Of a DNA stretch of 64,000 bases, positions 38,176 through 50,649 are shown piece by piece. The stretch comes from Sordaria brevicollis. Taxonomy: Eukaryota; Ascomycota; Sordariomycetes; Sordariales; Sordariaceae. The DNA lies in assembly GCA_033439795.1 (NCBI GenBank), contig JAUTDP010000004.1, forward strand, positions 2,914,001-2,978,000. Direction: 5' to 3'. The position numbers were made by a program, and so were the translations under genes. The notes below the pieces were generated by a model, which saw nothing but the letters and a program-made list of their open reading frames with translations, had not been told where the DNA came from and ran no database searches. Position 1 is the first letter of the stretch, and each line of letters begins with the position of its first letter.

Positions 38176-39936
38176 ATGGCACCCAAAATTGGACAGAAGC
38201 AGAGGCTAGCCGCAACAATAGCCATATCATCTGCTTTCTTTGTATCAGAACTTGCTGGTCGGTTCTCGCCCTTCATCGTTTACGGAAAGGGGAACATGCT
38301 ACTGACGTCAACCTCACAGTTGCGTTCAAGACAGGAAGCTTGGCTCTGACGGCGGACGCATTTCACTATGTACTTTCAAGTCCCATACCACATAGACACA
38401 AATCAGCCCATACTGACAGCTAGCCGACCAGTTGAACGACCTCATCAGCTTTGCCGTCACCCTAACCGCCATCATCGTAGGTCATATTTTCATCCGTTCA
38501 TCCTCATTTTCCTTATTCGCAAAGTTCCATGCCATCTAACCCTGCTCAGGCACTGACACTTTGCTAGAAAACAGAAGGGAGCGGGTCACCTGTTGGTTTT
38601 TCTTTTGGATGGCAGCGGGCCCGCCTTCTTGGCGCCTTCTTCAATGGAGTCTTTTTACTTGCCCTCGGAACGAGCATCTTCCTCCAGTCCATTGAGCGGT
38701 TCATCACCGTCGAAACAGTGGAAGATCCTAAACTGATGTTGATTATGGGATGTGTGGGATTCACGCTCAATATTATTATGATAACATTTCTGCATGGTAG
38801 GTTGCTAGTCAGGCCCCCATGAACCGAAACGAGATTCTGACAGTTCACTCACAGAGCCACATGACCATATGAGCCATGGGCATTCTCTAGGGCATTCGCA
38901 TGGACATGGTCATGACTTACCTCTCGACTTCGACACAGGCTGTCCGGTAACTAGAGACACAGATTCTGTACGATGAATTTTCAACATGAAACTTACTCGG
39001 CCCTTACTTGATATGGACACTGACCAGTTGTTACACACACAAAGCCCTTTCACCCTCACTTCCAGCATCGGCATTCCACGCTTCCAGGTCTAGAACAGCC
39101 ACCATGTCGCGATCTCGGCATGCTCGGCGCTCTCATTCACGTCATGGGCGACGCACTCAACAATCTTGGGGTCATCATGGCGGCACTCCTGATTTGGTTA
39201 CTCAAATCCGAAGCTCGATTCTATGCCGACCCCGGTGTTAGCGTTGGAATTGCCATCATGATCATACTCTCGTCTGCCCCCTTGATCAAGAACAGCGGCG
39301 AAATCCTTCTCGAAAGCGCACCAAAGGGGGTAAGGACCGAGGATATTAAACATGACATTGAGAAGGTATGTTAACACCAAAGCCGTTACCGCATCTTCAA
39401 AGGGAAAACCTAACCTTAGCTCCGTCAACCAGGTCCCAGGAGTCGATTCGATCCACGAGCTGCATGTCTGGCGACTCGACCAACACAAAGCCATTGCCTC
39501 GGTCCACGTCGTACTCAACGAAGATAGTATCGTGAATTTTATGGACAAAGCGAAAACCATCGGTGAGTGTCTTCACGCCTACGGGATTCATTCGGCGACT
39601 ATTCAGCCCGAGCTGCCTCCTGGATATGAAGAATACGAGCTTGTGCCGTCTACGGCCAGCAAGGTGCCTGGCCCCACAGCCTTAACCATAGCCTTGCCAG
39701 ACGGAGACGGCATTGTAGATGAGGAGGAGGAGAGTAACGAGTCAGCCATAACCGTGCCGACGACACCTGCTGGCGCTACTAGCGCGTCCTCGTCGATCAC
39801 CACTACTAGTGTCTCGCTGGCGAAGAGGAGACGTGCCAGCGCCGCGACGACGAACACTTGTCATTTAGTGTGCGGAAGAGGATCCTGTGCTGGGCTTGCG
39901 TGTTGTCAACCTCTTTCTGCCCCTGATGAACAGTAA
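38176..39936 (+). CDS. zrc1: Vacuolar zinc transporter of the CDF family (Zrc1/Cot1-like)
   Basis: It exports zinc from the cytosol, most likely into the vacuole. Exons are 38176-38257, 38320-38369, 38420-38476, 38568-38796, 38855-about 38967, about 39045-39365 and 39433-39936, close to 451 aa. TM1 is AATIAISSAFFVSELA. The metal site HxxxD is in TM2 (H43 and D47, HYLAD, built across the exon 2/3 junction) and again in TM5 (HVMGD). His with Asp at these sites points to zinc rather than manganese. The loop between TM4 and TM5 is His-rich (HDHMSHGHSLGHSHGHGHD). The C-terminal domain has VDSIHELHVWRLDQHKAIAS. The tail is Cys-rich. The boundary between exons 5 and 6 is not settled: candidate donors are 38947 or 38968, and the acceptor in frame is AAAG at 39044. 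Confidence 0.88.
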
Positions 39937-40419
39937 TAGCTTGGGTTGGGTATGCAAAGATTGGTACTGAGAACAAACACTCGATGTAGATATCCTTTTC
40001 TTTTCCCCCATTATCATCTCTCTCTTGGTTATCTACTTTTTCCGTAATAATTTTGTTCGGAGAGCATTCCAGTATAGAGCACCAATGGATCAGATTTTCG
40101 GTCATCAGCGAAAATTCAAGTGGTGACGTCGATATAAGGTTTGATGTGGCATATTCAACCTGATTTCAACACACCCTTTTAGGAGACTGACTATAGCGTT
40201 TAACAGGCCGAGCTTCTTCCTCTCGTTAAAAAATCGAACGTGTGAGGGTCAGCCACGGTAGTTGTTTCACAACGCCCATGCCATGCAGCGTTACTTCCAT
40301 TTTCACACAAAGTCTCCTACCCTCGCTGCGTGCTTGCTTGCTATGGTAGTCACGATACTGTGCCGGGTCACAACAACTCACTCCCACCCACCGCATACCG
40401 TCAATTCAAGTATCTTTTT

Positions 40420-40454
<35 letters not shown>

Positions 40455-41055
40455 TTTTTTTTTCTCTCACTTGCTCTTGTTTCTTTCAAGCGGTAAAAAG
40501 CTCACCGAATTATCAGCTACCACTGCGATACTCAGGTCATAAAGTTCTACGTTAGAGATCCTTCTCTGTTTTCACTCCCAAGTCTTGATGGTTTGACGTA
40601 TGACAGGCGGTATCCATGTCTACCGATTACCCGGAGCAAGCATTTGTGGGCTTTTTTTGTTTAACCACAATGACAAAAATGACAAAAGCCATAGTCAGTG
40701 AGTGGGATAGTACATAGGTATGTGTAGGTTGCCTGCCCGCCTTACCCTGTTTCGCCTATCTGCCTCCTTTCTGTTTGCAATGGGCACACATGCCGCAAGC
40801 AAGTAAGCTACCATCTGATTCAATACTTTGTGGACGGGTTTTGTTATATGTTGTTGGTTGATGAAGGATCCCTTTATCCAATTAATCCAAACGAAAAACG
40901 AAATAGACATGAAGAGGATAAATTGCAATAGACGTTAAGGTAGTGTTTGTTTCCTCACGATCTGGCGTAAACACAACCTGGCGTAAACTATTTACGAAAA
41001 AAGCTCGGGCTATATCGTTCATACGGCGTATCCCCATCTGTACCCCCCTTTGCGC
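39937..41055. other. Downstream region of the zinc transporter up to the AT-rich block
   Basis: Ordinary base composition, no supported gene. It contains the long T tract listed separately. AT content rises sharply from about 41060. Confidence 0.55.
40422..40463. repeat. Long poly-T tract
   Basis: 32 T, one G, then nine T. It could be a simple slippage tract or the complement of a poly-A tail from an old retroposed copy. No adjacent element supports the second reading. Confidence 0.8.
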
Positions 41056-41942
41056 CTACATTTTACGAAAGAATCGTTTATTCTATATATATATTTATAA
41101 AATAGTATATTATTTATATCTATTACTACTTCTTAATATTTATACTACCTTATAACGTTCCGGTATATTACCGCTTATTATTTATATCTATTGTAATTTC
41201 CTAAAGTTTATATTATTTCTTAGTATTTATACTACCCTATATTAATAGAAGGAAATTTATATCTATAACGACGGTATAGTATAATTATCGATAGCGTTAA
41301 TAAATTATAAGAAATTTAAATTATATATATAAATAATACTAAATTAATTAATAAGGTTAATTATTTATTTCCCTTTCTTTTATTATATTTCACTTTCTTT
41401 ATTTATTTATTTATTACTTTTATTATTAATTATTACTTTTTACTTATATTTAATTATACCTCCTAAGTGTAAAATTACCTTTAATTCTTTTAATAATTCT
41501 ATAATCTTTAAATTTAAGCGTTTACGCGAGAAGAATACCTTTAGGGTTTCTAAAATAATTAATATAGCCCTTCCTACCCCCTTAAATATTAATAATAAGG
41601 CTTAACGTACTAAGAAAATAACGGAAAGGTATAAAAATAATATATTTAATTTAGGTAATAAGAGTAATAATTATAAAAGCGAAGGGATTATAGAGGTAAA
41701 ATTTATAAAGAAAGGAAAGGTTTAAACGGGAAAGGGTTAAAAGGGAAAAGCCTAAAAGGGTAAGGCTTAAAAAGGAAAATTTAAAGAAATTTAAGATATT
41801 AATAATAAAGAGGAGGAATTTAATAAGGACGAAAAAATTAAAGAGGAAGAGGAATTTAATAAGGACGAAGAATTTAATAAGGATGAAGAAATTAAAGATA
41901 AAGAAATTAAAAATAAGGAAATTAATAATAAAGTCCTTATTT

Positions 41943-42013
41943 AAAAGGAGGTCCCTATTAAAAAGGAGGTCCCTATTGAAAAGGAGGTCCCTATTAAAAA
42001 GGAAGTCTTTATT
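41943..42013 (+). repeat. 18-bp tandem repeat in the decayed frame
   Basis: Four copies of a unit close to AAGGAGGTCCCTATTAAA. In the frame of the surrounding decayed ORF it gives KEVPIK repeats. The last copy has diverged by transitions. Confidence 0.85.
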
Positions 42014-43386
42014 TAACGCAAATTTAATTAAACTCCTAATAACTCTTATAAAAAATAATTTACTAATTTTAATAAAGAGATATTTAATAATTCTAATAGG
42101 GAAAACGAAGACGAAGATAAAAATAATAATCCTCCGTTAATTGTAAAAGAGTTGGAAAAGGTAGCGAACGATTTAAACGCTATTATAAAAGTATTTATTA
42201 AGGCGAAGAAAACGATTAAATCGACGAAGGCTATTAAAGCGAAGGTTATTAAAGCGAAGGAAGTTATTAAGTCGATAAAAGTTATTAAATTGAAGGAGGC
42301 TATTAAATCGAAGGAAGTTAATTTTAAGGATAAATCCGAAAACGTTCTTTATAAAATTAAATTATATACGCTTAAATTATTTCTTAATTAAAACGATAAT
42401 TTAAATAATAATATTTTCATATTTATTATTTATAAAGAAATATTTATAAATTTATAAAAGGTTTACGATAAAGAGGTTTTTAAAAAGTATAATTTCGTTA
42501 ATTATTAAAAGGTTAATAAAATAATCGTAGGTATTAAATAGGTTTTTAAATATTAGGAATCTTTAAGTAAATATTCGGGTATAAAATATAATGAGTAAAT
42601 TAAAATATACGAATTCGACGATTAAAAACCGGCTATTGCGGTTAATCCCCTTCTTTTATTTTTATAAAATATTATAATTAACCTTTAAATTTAATAAAAT
42701 AAAAATTAAGCCTAATTTAAAAATAAATTATTAGCGTAATAGGTTAAGATATTATTAATATTATTAATATTTTTATTACCCTAATTAAAACGCCCTAAAA
42801 AAAGTAAACGACGAAAACGCCCCGTACGAAGGCTATTAATGCTATAAATCGTATAGTGTAAAATATAAAAGCGAATAACGAATTTGCCCTCGAAGCGACG
42901 TAAGCGAAAATTAATTTATATAATTAATTAAATATTATATTAAAATAATATATAGTAACGATAACGGCGGTAAGGGCGATAGAAGTAATAGAAGTAAAAT
43001 TGGATTTATTAAATAATTTTCAATTATTTTCTTTTTATAAAAATATTTATCCCGAGGAATATTATATATAGAAAATTATAAAGATTTTTATTAATAAATA
43101 TAATATTTAAAGCCTATTGGATTTAATTATAAAATTCGTTAAACGGTAAAAGCGTATATTTAAAGTTAAGTTCTTCGTATTAATATTCAAATTTATACGT
43201 AATATATTCGTTATTTAAAAGAACGAAGACTTTAAAAAAAAATTTTTACGGTATAGGGAAGAGAAGGAAGAGGAGGAATATATTTAGGTTTATTATAATA
43301 AAAAGGAGTAAGAATAATAATAGAAATTTAACGAATTAATTATTAAATATTAATAATATATTAATTCTTTTTTTACGTTTTCTATT

Positions 43387-43391
43387 TTTAT
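43387..43391. repeat. Target-site duplication of the outer element, left copy (tttat)
   Basis: Identical to 58408-58412 at the right end. Five bases is the normal length for Ty3/Gypsy insertion. Confidence 0.85.
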
Positions 43392-43677
43392 TGTTATAGG
43401 ATTATACCTATGCTATACCCGGTATACGCACTGACCACCTATATAAGTGCCCAAATCCCTAGCGACTATTCCCGATTATAGTACGTATACTATAATTCGA
43501 TATAGTCCAAATTTAATCACTTATAGTCACGTACAATATCACGTAGGTATATACAGACTAAAGTATAGGCTCGCGCCTATATATCCAATCCTCCGCATAT
43601 ACTTCTCCCTTCCCTTCCTTCGTATAATAATATATATTTCATTATATATTTAACGGTACTAACGCTATCCCTTAATA
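43392..43677 (+). repeat. 5' LTR of the outer element
   Basis: 286 bp, aligning without gaps to the 3' LTR at 58122-58407. The differences I checked are transitions. Its ends read TG...TA, the second from an original CA. Confidence 0.93.
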
Positions 43678-43699
43678 ATTTATTATACCTTCTTTAACG

Positions 43700-45650
43700 C
43701 TACGCGTATAATTTTCGAGGAAGATTAATCGTTAATTATATTAATTAATATTAAAATTCGTTTCCTTAATAATTAACGCTCTAATAATAATCCCGCAATT
43801 AATTCGAATTAAATAATTATTAAAACGAATATTACTATTACGGTCGCTCGTATTCTCTTTTCCCTTATATTTATTAAAATATATTAATTTAAACGATTAA
43901 TATCCGATTTAATCCCCGCTATAATTATTAATACTTTCGTCGCAATTATTACGCTTTCCGAAATCGGAAATATCGATTTTTATAATATCGAATTCTAGGA
44001 TTAATTTACCGACGTTATTTACGCGCTTAATAATAATTTTATTACTATTTTAATTTTTATTACTTAAATTTTTAATTTAAATAATTATTTTATATTCCCG
44101 GCCGCCGCTTACGTATTCGCCCGCCTTATATAATCCAACGTTATTTCTATTACCGCCGAATTTTAAAATACTAAGGAAGATTTTTAATAATCCGAAGACG
44201 AAAATAATTAATTACATTAGGATTTTAATTAATTCCGTATCCTAATTTAAAATAAGGATTAAATTAACGTAATTTTTAATATTAACTTCGCAATTTTCAG
44301 AACTAATTATACCCTTTAATTTTTAAACGCCGTTATTAAGTAATAAATCTAATATAACGCTTATAAATAAACTTTCGTTAATACCGCTTCTTAATATAAT
44401 GATATTATTAACGATTTTTAAATTCATTTAATTACTTTTTAATAAAGTTTATTCGACGTTTAAAAGCGTTATTCTAATTTTAAAATTAATTCCCAAAACG
44501 TAATTAAACGCGAAATAATTAAATATTAAAAGATAATTAACGACTTTCGTTAGCGTTTATTTAAACCTACCGACCTTATATTCGTACCTTTATCCGATAA
44601 TAATAACGATAATAATTCCAATTTTAATAATTCCGAATCCGAATTTAATAATATAATTATTAATAACCCGGTCGGAAGTAATAATAATAATAATTATAAA
44701 TTAATATTATATATCGTTATTTCCCCCGCTTTCGATAATATTAATAAAATTCTTAAAAAAATTACCAAATTTCGTTAATAGCGCGTTAATATCCTATTCG
44801 TTTTTAAAAATAAACTTTCCGCCTTTAAAATTAAAAATACTAAATTTTCTTTAATTTCCCGCTCTTTTCGCAATAAATTTTAAGAAATAATCGAGCTTAA
44901 ATTTATTAAAATTCTATTTAATAAACCGGCCAAATAATCTATTACCTTCAATTTACTTAAATAAATAATTAATAAATATAATAACGTCGATATTATAATT
45001 TAAATTCGTTATAAATTCGAAGATTTAAAAATAGGTAAAATAAAATAACTTAATTTCGAGGATAAATTCGTTATTATTATCGAACGTTATTAATTTAATA
45101 ATAATATAAAAATTTATTACCTTTATTAATATTTAACCGAGCGCCTTTATAACGCTATCGCCCTATAGCGCCCTTAACCCAAAAATAATAAATTCGACGA
45201 ATAATTTAAAATAACCCGCGATTTTATTAAATAGTTCGAATAAAAGAATTAATACGATAAAATCGCCAATCCTTATTATAAATCTAATAATAATAACCCC
45301 GCTACCGGCTTTAATTCCGCTTTTAATAATACGAGCGGCTCCGTTCCCGAATTTACCGTTAACGAAGGTAGTACTATTATAAATTTCGATTTTATATCCG
45401 CTTTCGACGTTTAAATCTCCTATATAATCGATAACGACGTATTTTAATACCGTATAAAAATTAGTATTTATACCTATTATAATTATAAAAGCTATTTTTC
45501 CGCTAAATATAAAGGTTATATTTAATTTAAAAAAGAAGTGCCCGAGTATAAATTACGTAAAGAAAGAGAAAAGGAAAAGAAAAAAAAGAAGGATAAAAAA
45601 GAGAAAGAGAAAAATAATAATAATAATAGTAATTAATAATAGTACCCCGC
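43700..45650 (+). pseudogene. Decayed gag of the outer element
   Basis: The region between the 5' LTR and pol lacks an open frame. A CCHC zinc knuckle can be placed at 45469-45510: the pattern Y-x2-Y-x4-Y-x4-Y stands where Cys, Cys, His and Cys are expected, because RIP turns TGY and CAY codons into TAY. The knuckle frame is offset from the pol frame by one base. The gag start is not resolved. Confidence 0.7.
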
Positions 45651-46099
45651 TTAAAGTTAATATAAATATAATTAATATAATTATTATAACGTTAACGTTA
45701 TAAATATTCCCGCTTTTAATATTCCGGCTCCTAATTATTTTATACCGTAATAGTAACTTACTTACTACCTTACCCCTATATACCCTTACGGCTTTATAAA
45801 CCTAATTATAAATAATAAAAATAGTTTTATTAACGGTTAAAAAAATATATAACCTCCCGCTTAAATTATAATTAAAGGCTAACGTTTATTAAATATAAAT
45901 AAAAAAAAAAATAATTAAGGAATATCCCTATAATTAAATTTAAAATTATTAAAATTAATAAATCTTTTATAAATAACCGTTATAAATACCCTAATTTATT
46001 AAATCTTTCTATCCATTTATTTTATAGACCGCGTAAAATATATTATACTACGTTCATTAATAATAATTATACCGCCTTAAGGTTTATTAACCGTCGTTT

Positions 46100-49000
46100 T
46101 ATTTTACGTAATAATTTCCCAATTTTTAAACTCTAATTCCCTAAACTCCTACACTTCGCTAATAATTAAACGAAGGGGAATATTACGTATTTTAATCGTT
46201 TAATTATAAATACCGGCGTATATTACAAATTTATCAATTTCTTTATTTATAACCTTATAGAAGATAACCCTATTATTTTCGGATACCCGTAACTAATTTA
46301 CTACGCCCTTAATATTAATTAGCCTAGCGATCGCTTTATCTTTAACTCCGCTTACGAATAACGCAATTATTTCCCCCTAAAAGTACCCCGCCACCTATAT
46401 TATATACCGTTATTATGTAAATATAACGTTGATACGCCCTCTACTACTATTCTTAGAAATTCCCTTAAAACGCAATTAATATATTAAAAACCCTCCGTTT
46501 TAAACGTCCCTAATAAGGGAAAACCGGATGCCCCCGCTTTACCGTCGAAGGCCGCTCGCCGGATTTTTATCTCTACGATCGTTAAACGCGCCGTTCGTTA
46601 ACGTTTTAATAAATTTAAATAGAAGGTCGCTAATAAAATAAACGCAATCCCTATTAATAAGGTTATTAGCGGTTAAACTCTTATATTAATAATTATAATA
46701 CATTATTACCCCCCTCCCTTACTACGTATAATCCCTGCGCTATATCGCTTAGCCGGAGGAATATATACTTCTTTCTTCGATTATTAAACGCCAATCCGCC
46801 TTTATTATATCCCTAAAGGACTTTTCAACTTAATTAATATTAAAGAATTCTTAATAACTATATTTAATTAATTCGCCGAGAAATATAAATTTCAAATTAT
46901 TTATATAACGAAGGCGAATATAATAAAAAATATTTAATATATAACGGACGAGGATAAAACAACGGAAGAAAGAAGCGCCCTAACCCCGAATATAATTAAC
47001 GATAATTTTATAATTAATATAATTAAAAATATTATAAATAATAAAATAATTTATTATAAAAAATTCTTTAATAGTAATTATTATATTTAAATTAATATAC
47101 TTTATAATATTAGAAATAAAGAAATTATTAAAGTAATTAAAATCTCCGCTTTAATTATATTTATAAACGATACCTCCGATTTCTAAATTTATAAAGAAAT
47201 TATTAACCGTTATTTTACCGCCAATAATATTAATATTAATAAAATTACATTTAAAAATATTATTAAATTCTATAAAAAGGTAAATAAACCCCTAAAAACC
47301 GACGCTTAAATTTAATAAAAATTACTTCGGTAATATTAATAATAAATAAATAATTTCTATTAAAAAAGTATTAATATACTACCCCTTAATTGGTCTTATA
47401 ATTTTAAATTCGAATTTAAACCTAACGCTATACTACCCGCTTCCCGTAATTATACTTTCAATTTAAAAAAATTTAACGTTATTAAAAAATAGATTAATAA
47501 TAATTTAAAAAAGAAGTTTATCCGGCCGTTATAATTAAAAACTTCCGCTCTTATACTCTTAATTAAAAAGCCGGGAAGAGGAATCTATATTTATATTAAT
47601 TACCGAAATATTAATAACGTTATTTTTAAATCCCATTACCCGCTCTTATTTATTAAAGAAATATTCGACGTTATTTACTACGTTAAAATTTTCACTAAAT
47701 TAAATATTATTATTACCTTTAACCGGGTCCGTATTAAAAAAGGTTATAAATAATTAACTATATTTATAATAAAGTTTAGGCTATTCGAATCCTTAATTAT
47801 ACCCTTTAGCCTTTAAAGCGCCCCCGGCGCCTTCTAAAATTATATTAATAATATTTTATACAATATTTTCAACGTTTATACGATTACTTATTTCAATAAT
47901 ATCCTTATATATTTTAATAACGAAAAGGATTATAAATAATATATTAACAACGTTTTCGAACGCTTAATTAAAGCCGGCTTAAATATAAATATTAATAAAT
48001 ATAAATTCTATACGAAATATACAAAATACCTCGGCCTAATTATTATATTAAACGGTATCGAAATAAATTTAAATAAAATTAAAGCTATATTCGATTAAGC
48101 GCCTTTTTAATTTAAAAAATCGTTCTAATAATTCTTCGGCTTCGCGAACTTTTACCAGCGTTTTATTAAAGTATTTTCGACGATAATATCCCCGTTATAC
48201 GAATTAATAAAGAAAAACGCACTATAATTATAATTTAACTACTATTAGTCCGCTTTTAATATATTAAAGAAGGCCTTCGCGATTAGATTTATATTAAAAA
48301 TTTACAATTAGATTAAAAAGACCGTAATTGAAATAAATATATTTAATTGGGTAATAGGGGGTACGTTTTTATAATATAGCGATAATAGAATATTATACCT
48401 AATCGTTTACTTTTTAATAAAATATATAATTTAAGAGTATAATTATAACGTTTATAATAAAAAACTCTTAATTATTATTAAAGCGTTAAAGGAATAGCAA
48501 CCCGAATTTAAAGGAATATAATAATTATTCGATATTTTAACGGACTATAAAAATTTAAAAACCTTTATAATTAATAAATAATTTATATAGCGGTATATAT
48601 ATTAATTGTAATTCTTATTATATTTTAATTTTTAAATTTAATATATTTTAAAATCGAAGAATTTACGCCCTAATACCCTTAATAAGAAGCTTAATAATAT
48701 CCCCGCAGGTATTAAAAACGAACGCTTCGCCGTCCGTTAATATACTCTTTTTTAACCCTTATAATTCGTAAACAATTATTTCGACGAAGAAAATTTAACC
48801 TCTTATTATTCCTTCTCTTTAATAAACGATTACGAAAATAAATCAATTGATAATATTATTTTAAATAATTACGAAAATTCTATATTCCTTTAAAAAGTAA
48901 TTTCTACCCTAAACGATTTAAATAATTATAATTAGCTAATTTCGATTTATAAAATCTTCTATAAAACCTTTAACGAATATTAGGTTATTTCTAATAATAT

Positions 49001-50068
49001 TATTAAATAGCGCGACCGTATAATAATTAACCTTTATAATAAAGAATTCTAATTTTAATTAATTAATCGTTAATATAATTCGCTTAACGTAAACTACCCC
49101 GGTCGTAACGCCACTTATAAACTCCTATCCCGAAAATTCTATTAAAAGGGTATAATTAATAATATATATATATTCTATAAGGCTTACCTACTTTATATAA
49201 AGATTAAATTCTTTAAACGTAATTTTACTAACCTCTTTAAAACCTTACCCATCGTATTAATTCCTTAAATTCGTATTTCTATCGATTATATTACTCCGCT
49301 CCCTGGTAATTTTTACTTTAATTAAAAATTTAAATATATTTACGTCGTCGTTAACCGGTTAATAAAAATATAATACTTTATATTAATAATTATATTATCG
49401 GTAAAAGAATTAATTAAATGTTTTATTAATTATATTTATTACCTTTATAGCCTTTTAAATTTTATCCTCTCGGATAGAAGTACTTAATTCGTATTATAAT
49501 TCTAATCCTTTTTATACCAATGCTTAAATATTAAACGTACTTTAACTTCCGCCTTTTACCTTTAAATAAACGTTTAAATTAAACGTATTAACGCGGAAAT
49601 AAAATAATACTTCCAATTATATATTAATTAAATATAAATTAATTAAACTAAATAATTTCCCTTCGTAGAATTCGTTAATAATAATATAATATTTTTGTTA
49701 ATAAGCCTATTACCTTTTTTCGCTAATTATAATTATTACCCCCGTATAAATACTGAATTTCGTAACCCCCTACTATTAATATTATTACTTATATAATTAA
49801 AAGAATATTATAAAATTAATAAATTCGCCGATTACTTCTATAAAATTTAAAACTTCGTAATTTAATAAATTAAATGCAATTAAAACCGGTATAAAAAAAA
49901 TATTAATAAAAAGCGAATCGATTTAATAAAATATAAAAAAGGGGATACCGTCCTATTTAATACATTTAATTTAATTAATAGCCGCCTATATATTAAATTC
50001 TCCCCCCATTAGGAAAGATTATTTAAAATTTTGAAAGCGGATTTATATACCGTTAAATTATAATTACC
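46100..50068 (+). pseudogene. Decayed pol of the outer element, 5' portion
   Basis: All recognised domains are in one frame. Reverse transcriptase lies at about 47500-48100: LLIKKPGRGIYIYINYRNI, then the catalytic box as YFNNILIYFNN at 47889-47921, where both catalytic Asp are now Asn. RNase H covers about 48330-48700 (YNKKLLIIIKALKE). Integrase covers about 49080-49800; ISIDYIT and ILSDRSTQF keep their Asp residues, with INAEIK after. The frame ends with ADLYTVKL at the point where the inner element enters. The stops are mainly TAA and TAG derived from CAA, CAG and TGG codons. Confidence 0.88.
50064..50068. repeat. Target-site duplication of the inner element, left copy (ttacc)
   Basis: Matches 57428-57432 exactly. 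Removing the inner element and one copy keeps the outer pol frame open. Confidence 0.88.
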
Positions 50069-50363
50069 TGTCACAGGCTTGGCCTAGTGACTGCACGTGA
50101 CTTGGTCACGTGCTTGTGCTAAGGTTGTGATTACTACTGAGATGATTATAACCTTGCCTAACTGGCCCGCCGCCGCGGTCGTACAGCAATACGGTCGCGG
50201 TCCCGGTTATATAATTACGCGCGCCTTGCGCGCGTATAATTTATGCGCCGTGCCCTTATAAAGGTAGCTACCCGCGTATAACTTCGCTCCCTTTCCTCTT
50301 TTCCTTCTTCGTATAATATTATATATCCTATTTTATTTATTTTAGTCGTATTTACCCGTAATA
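50069..50363 (+). repeat. 5' LTR of the inner element
   Basis: 295 bp. The first 60 bases keep many CA and TG dinucleotides (TGTCACAGGCTTGGCCTAGT) that are mutated in the 3' LTR. It holds a GC-rich core at about 50168-50210 and a hairpin ACGCGCGC/GCGCGCGT just after. Confidence 0.93.
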
Positions 50364-50649
50364 ATATATTATATTTTACTATTACGTTTATAGTGTATAA
50401 TTTTCAATTATTTAAACGTATTAGGATCGCCTTATTTGTAAATTGTTAAATTTAGTATTCTCTCTTTTTTCCGATAATTAGGGTAATTTCCTTCGTCGCG
50501 ATAACTTCGACCGTTAATTATTACTAGAATTGCGTCCTTTTATTTAAAGAATAAGGGTGGCCTTTTTTTTATTTAGTGGATAAAGGTAAGCGCCGTGCCT
50601 CTTTCTCTCTTTCCGTTTTCGAAATCGTTTCGCAAATTGTAAATTTTCT

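Larger units (their letters stand above)
41456..43391 (+). pseudogene. RIP-decayed reading frame of unknown function, cut by the outer retrotransposon
   Basis: I do not recognise the product. One frame runs from ATA at 41456 (probably a former ATG, then PPKCKITFNSF) to about 42640. It is interrupted almost only by TAA, the product of CAA. Its content is coherent and charged: a Lys/Gly repeat (41720-41780), an Asp/Glu/Lys/Asn block (41795-41930), an 18-bp repeat giving KEVPIK (41943-42013) and an Ala/Ile/Lys repeat (42190-42330). A second coherent frame follows at 42844-43391, with LDLLNNFQLFSFYKN and a Glu-rich end. The change of frame suggests an intron or an indel at 42650-42840. Low-complexity charge could also belong to a Gag-like protein. 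Confidence 0.5.

Noticed and set aside
41883..42140. ORF with KRRSLL repeats
   Set aside because: It reads the 18-bp repeat in the wrong frame. The surrounding decayed frame, which gives KEVPIK, extends much further on both sides.
43447..43653. 68-codon ORF in the outer 5' LTR
   Set aside because: It lies wholly within an LTR and is broken in the other LTR copy.
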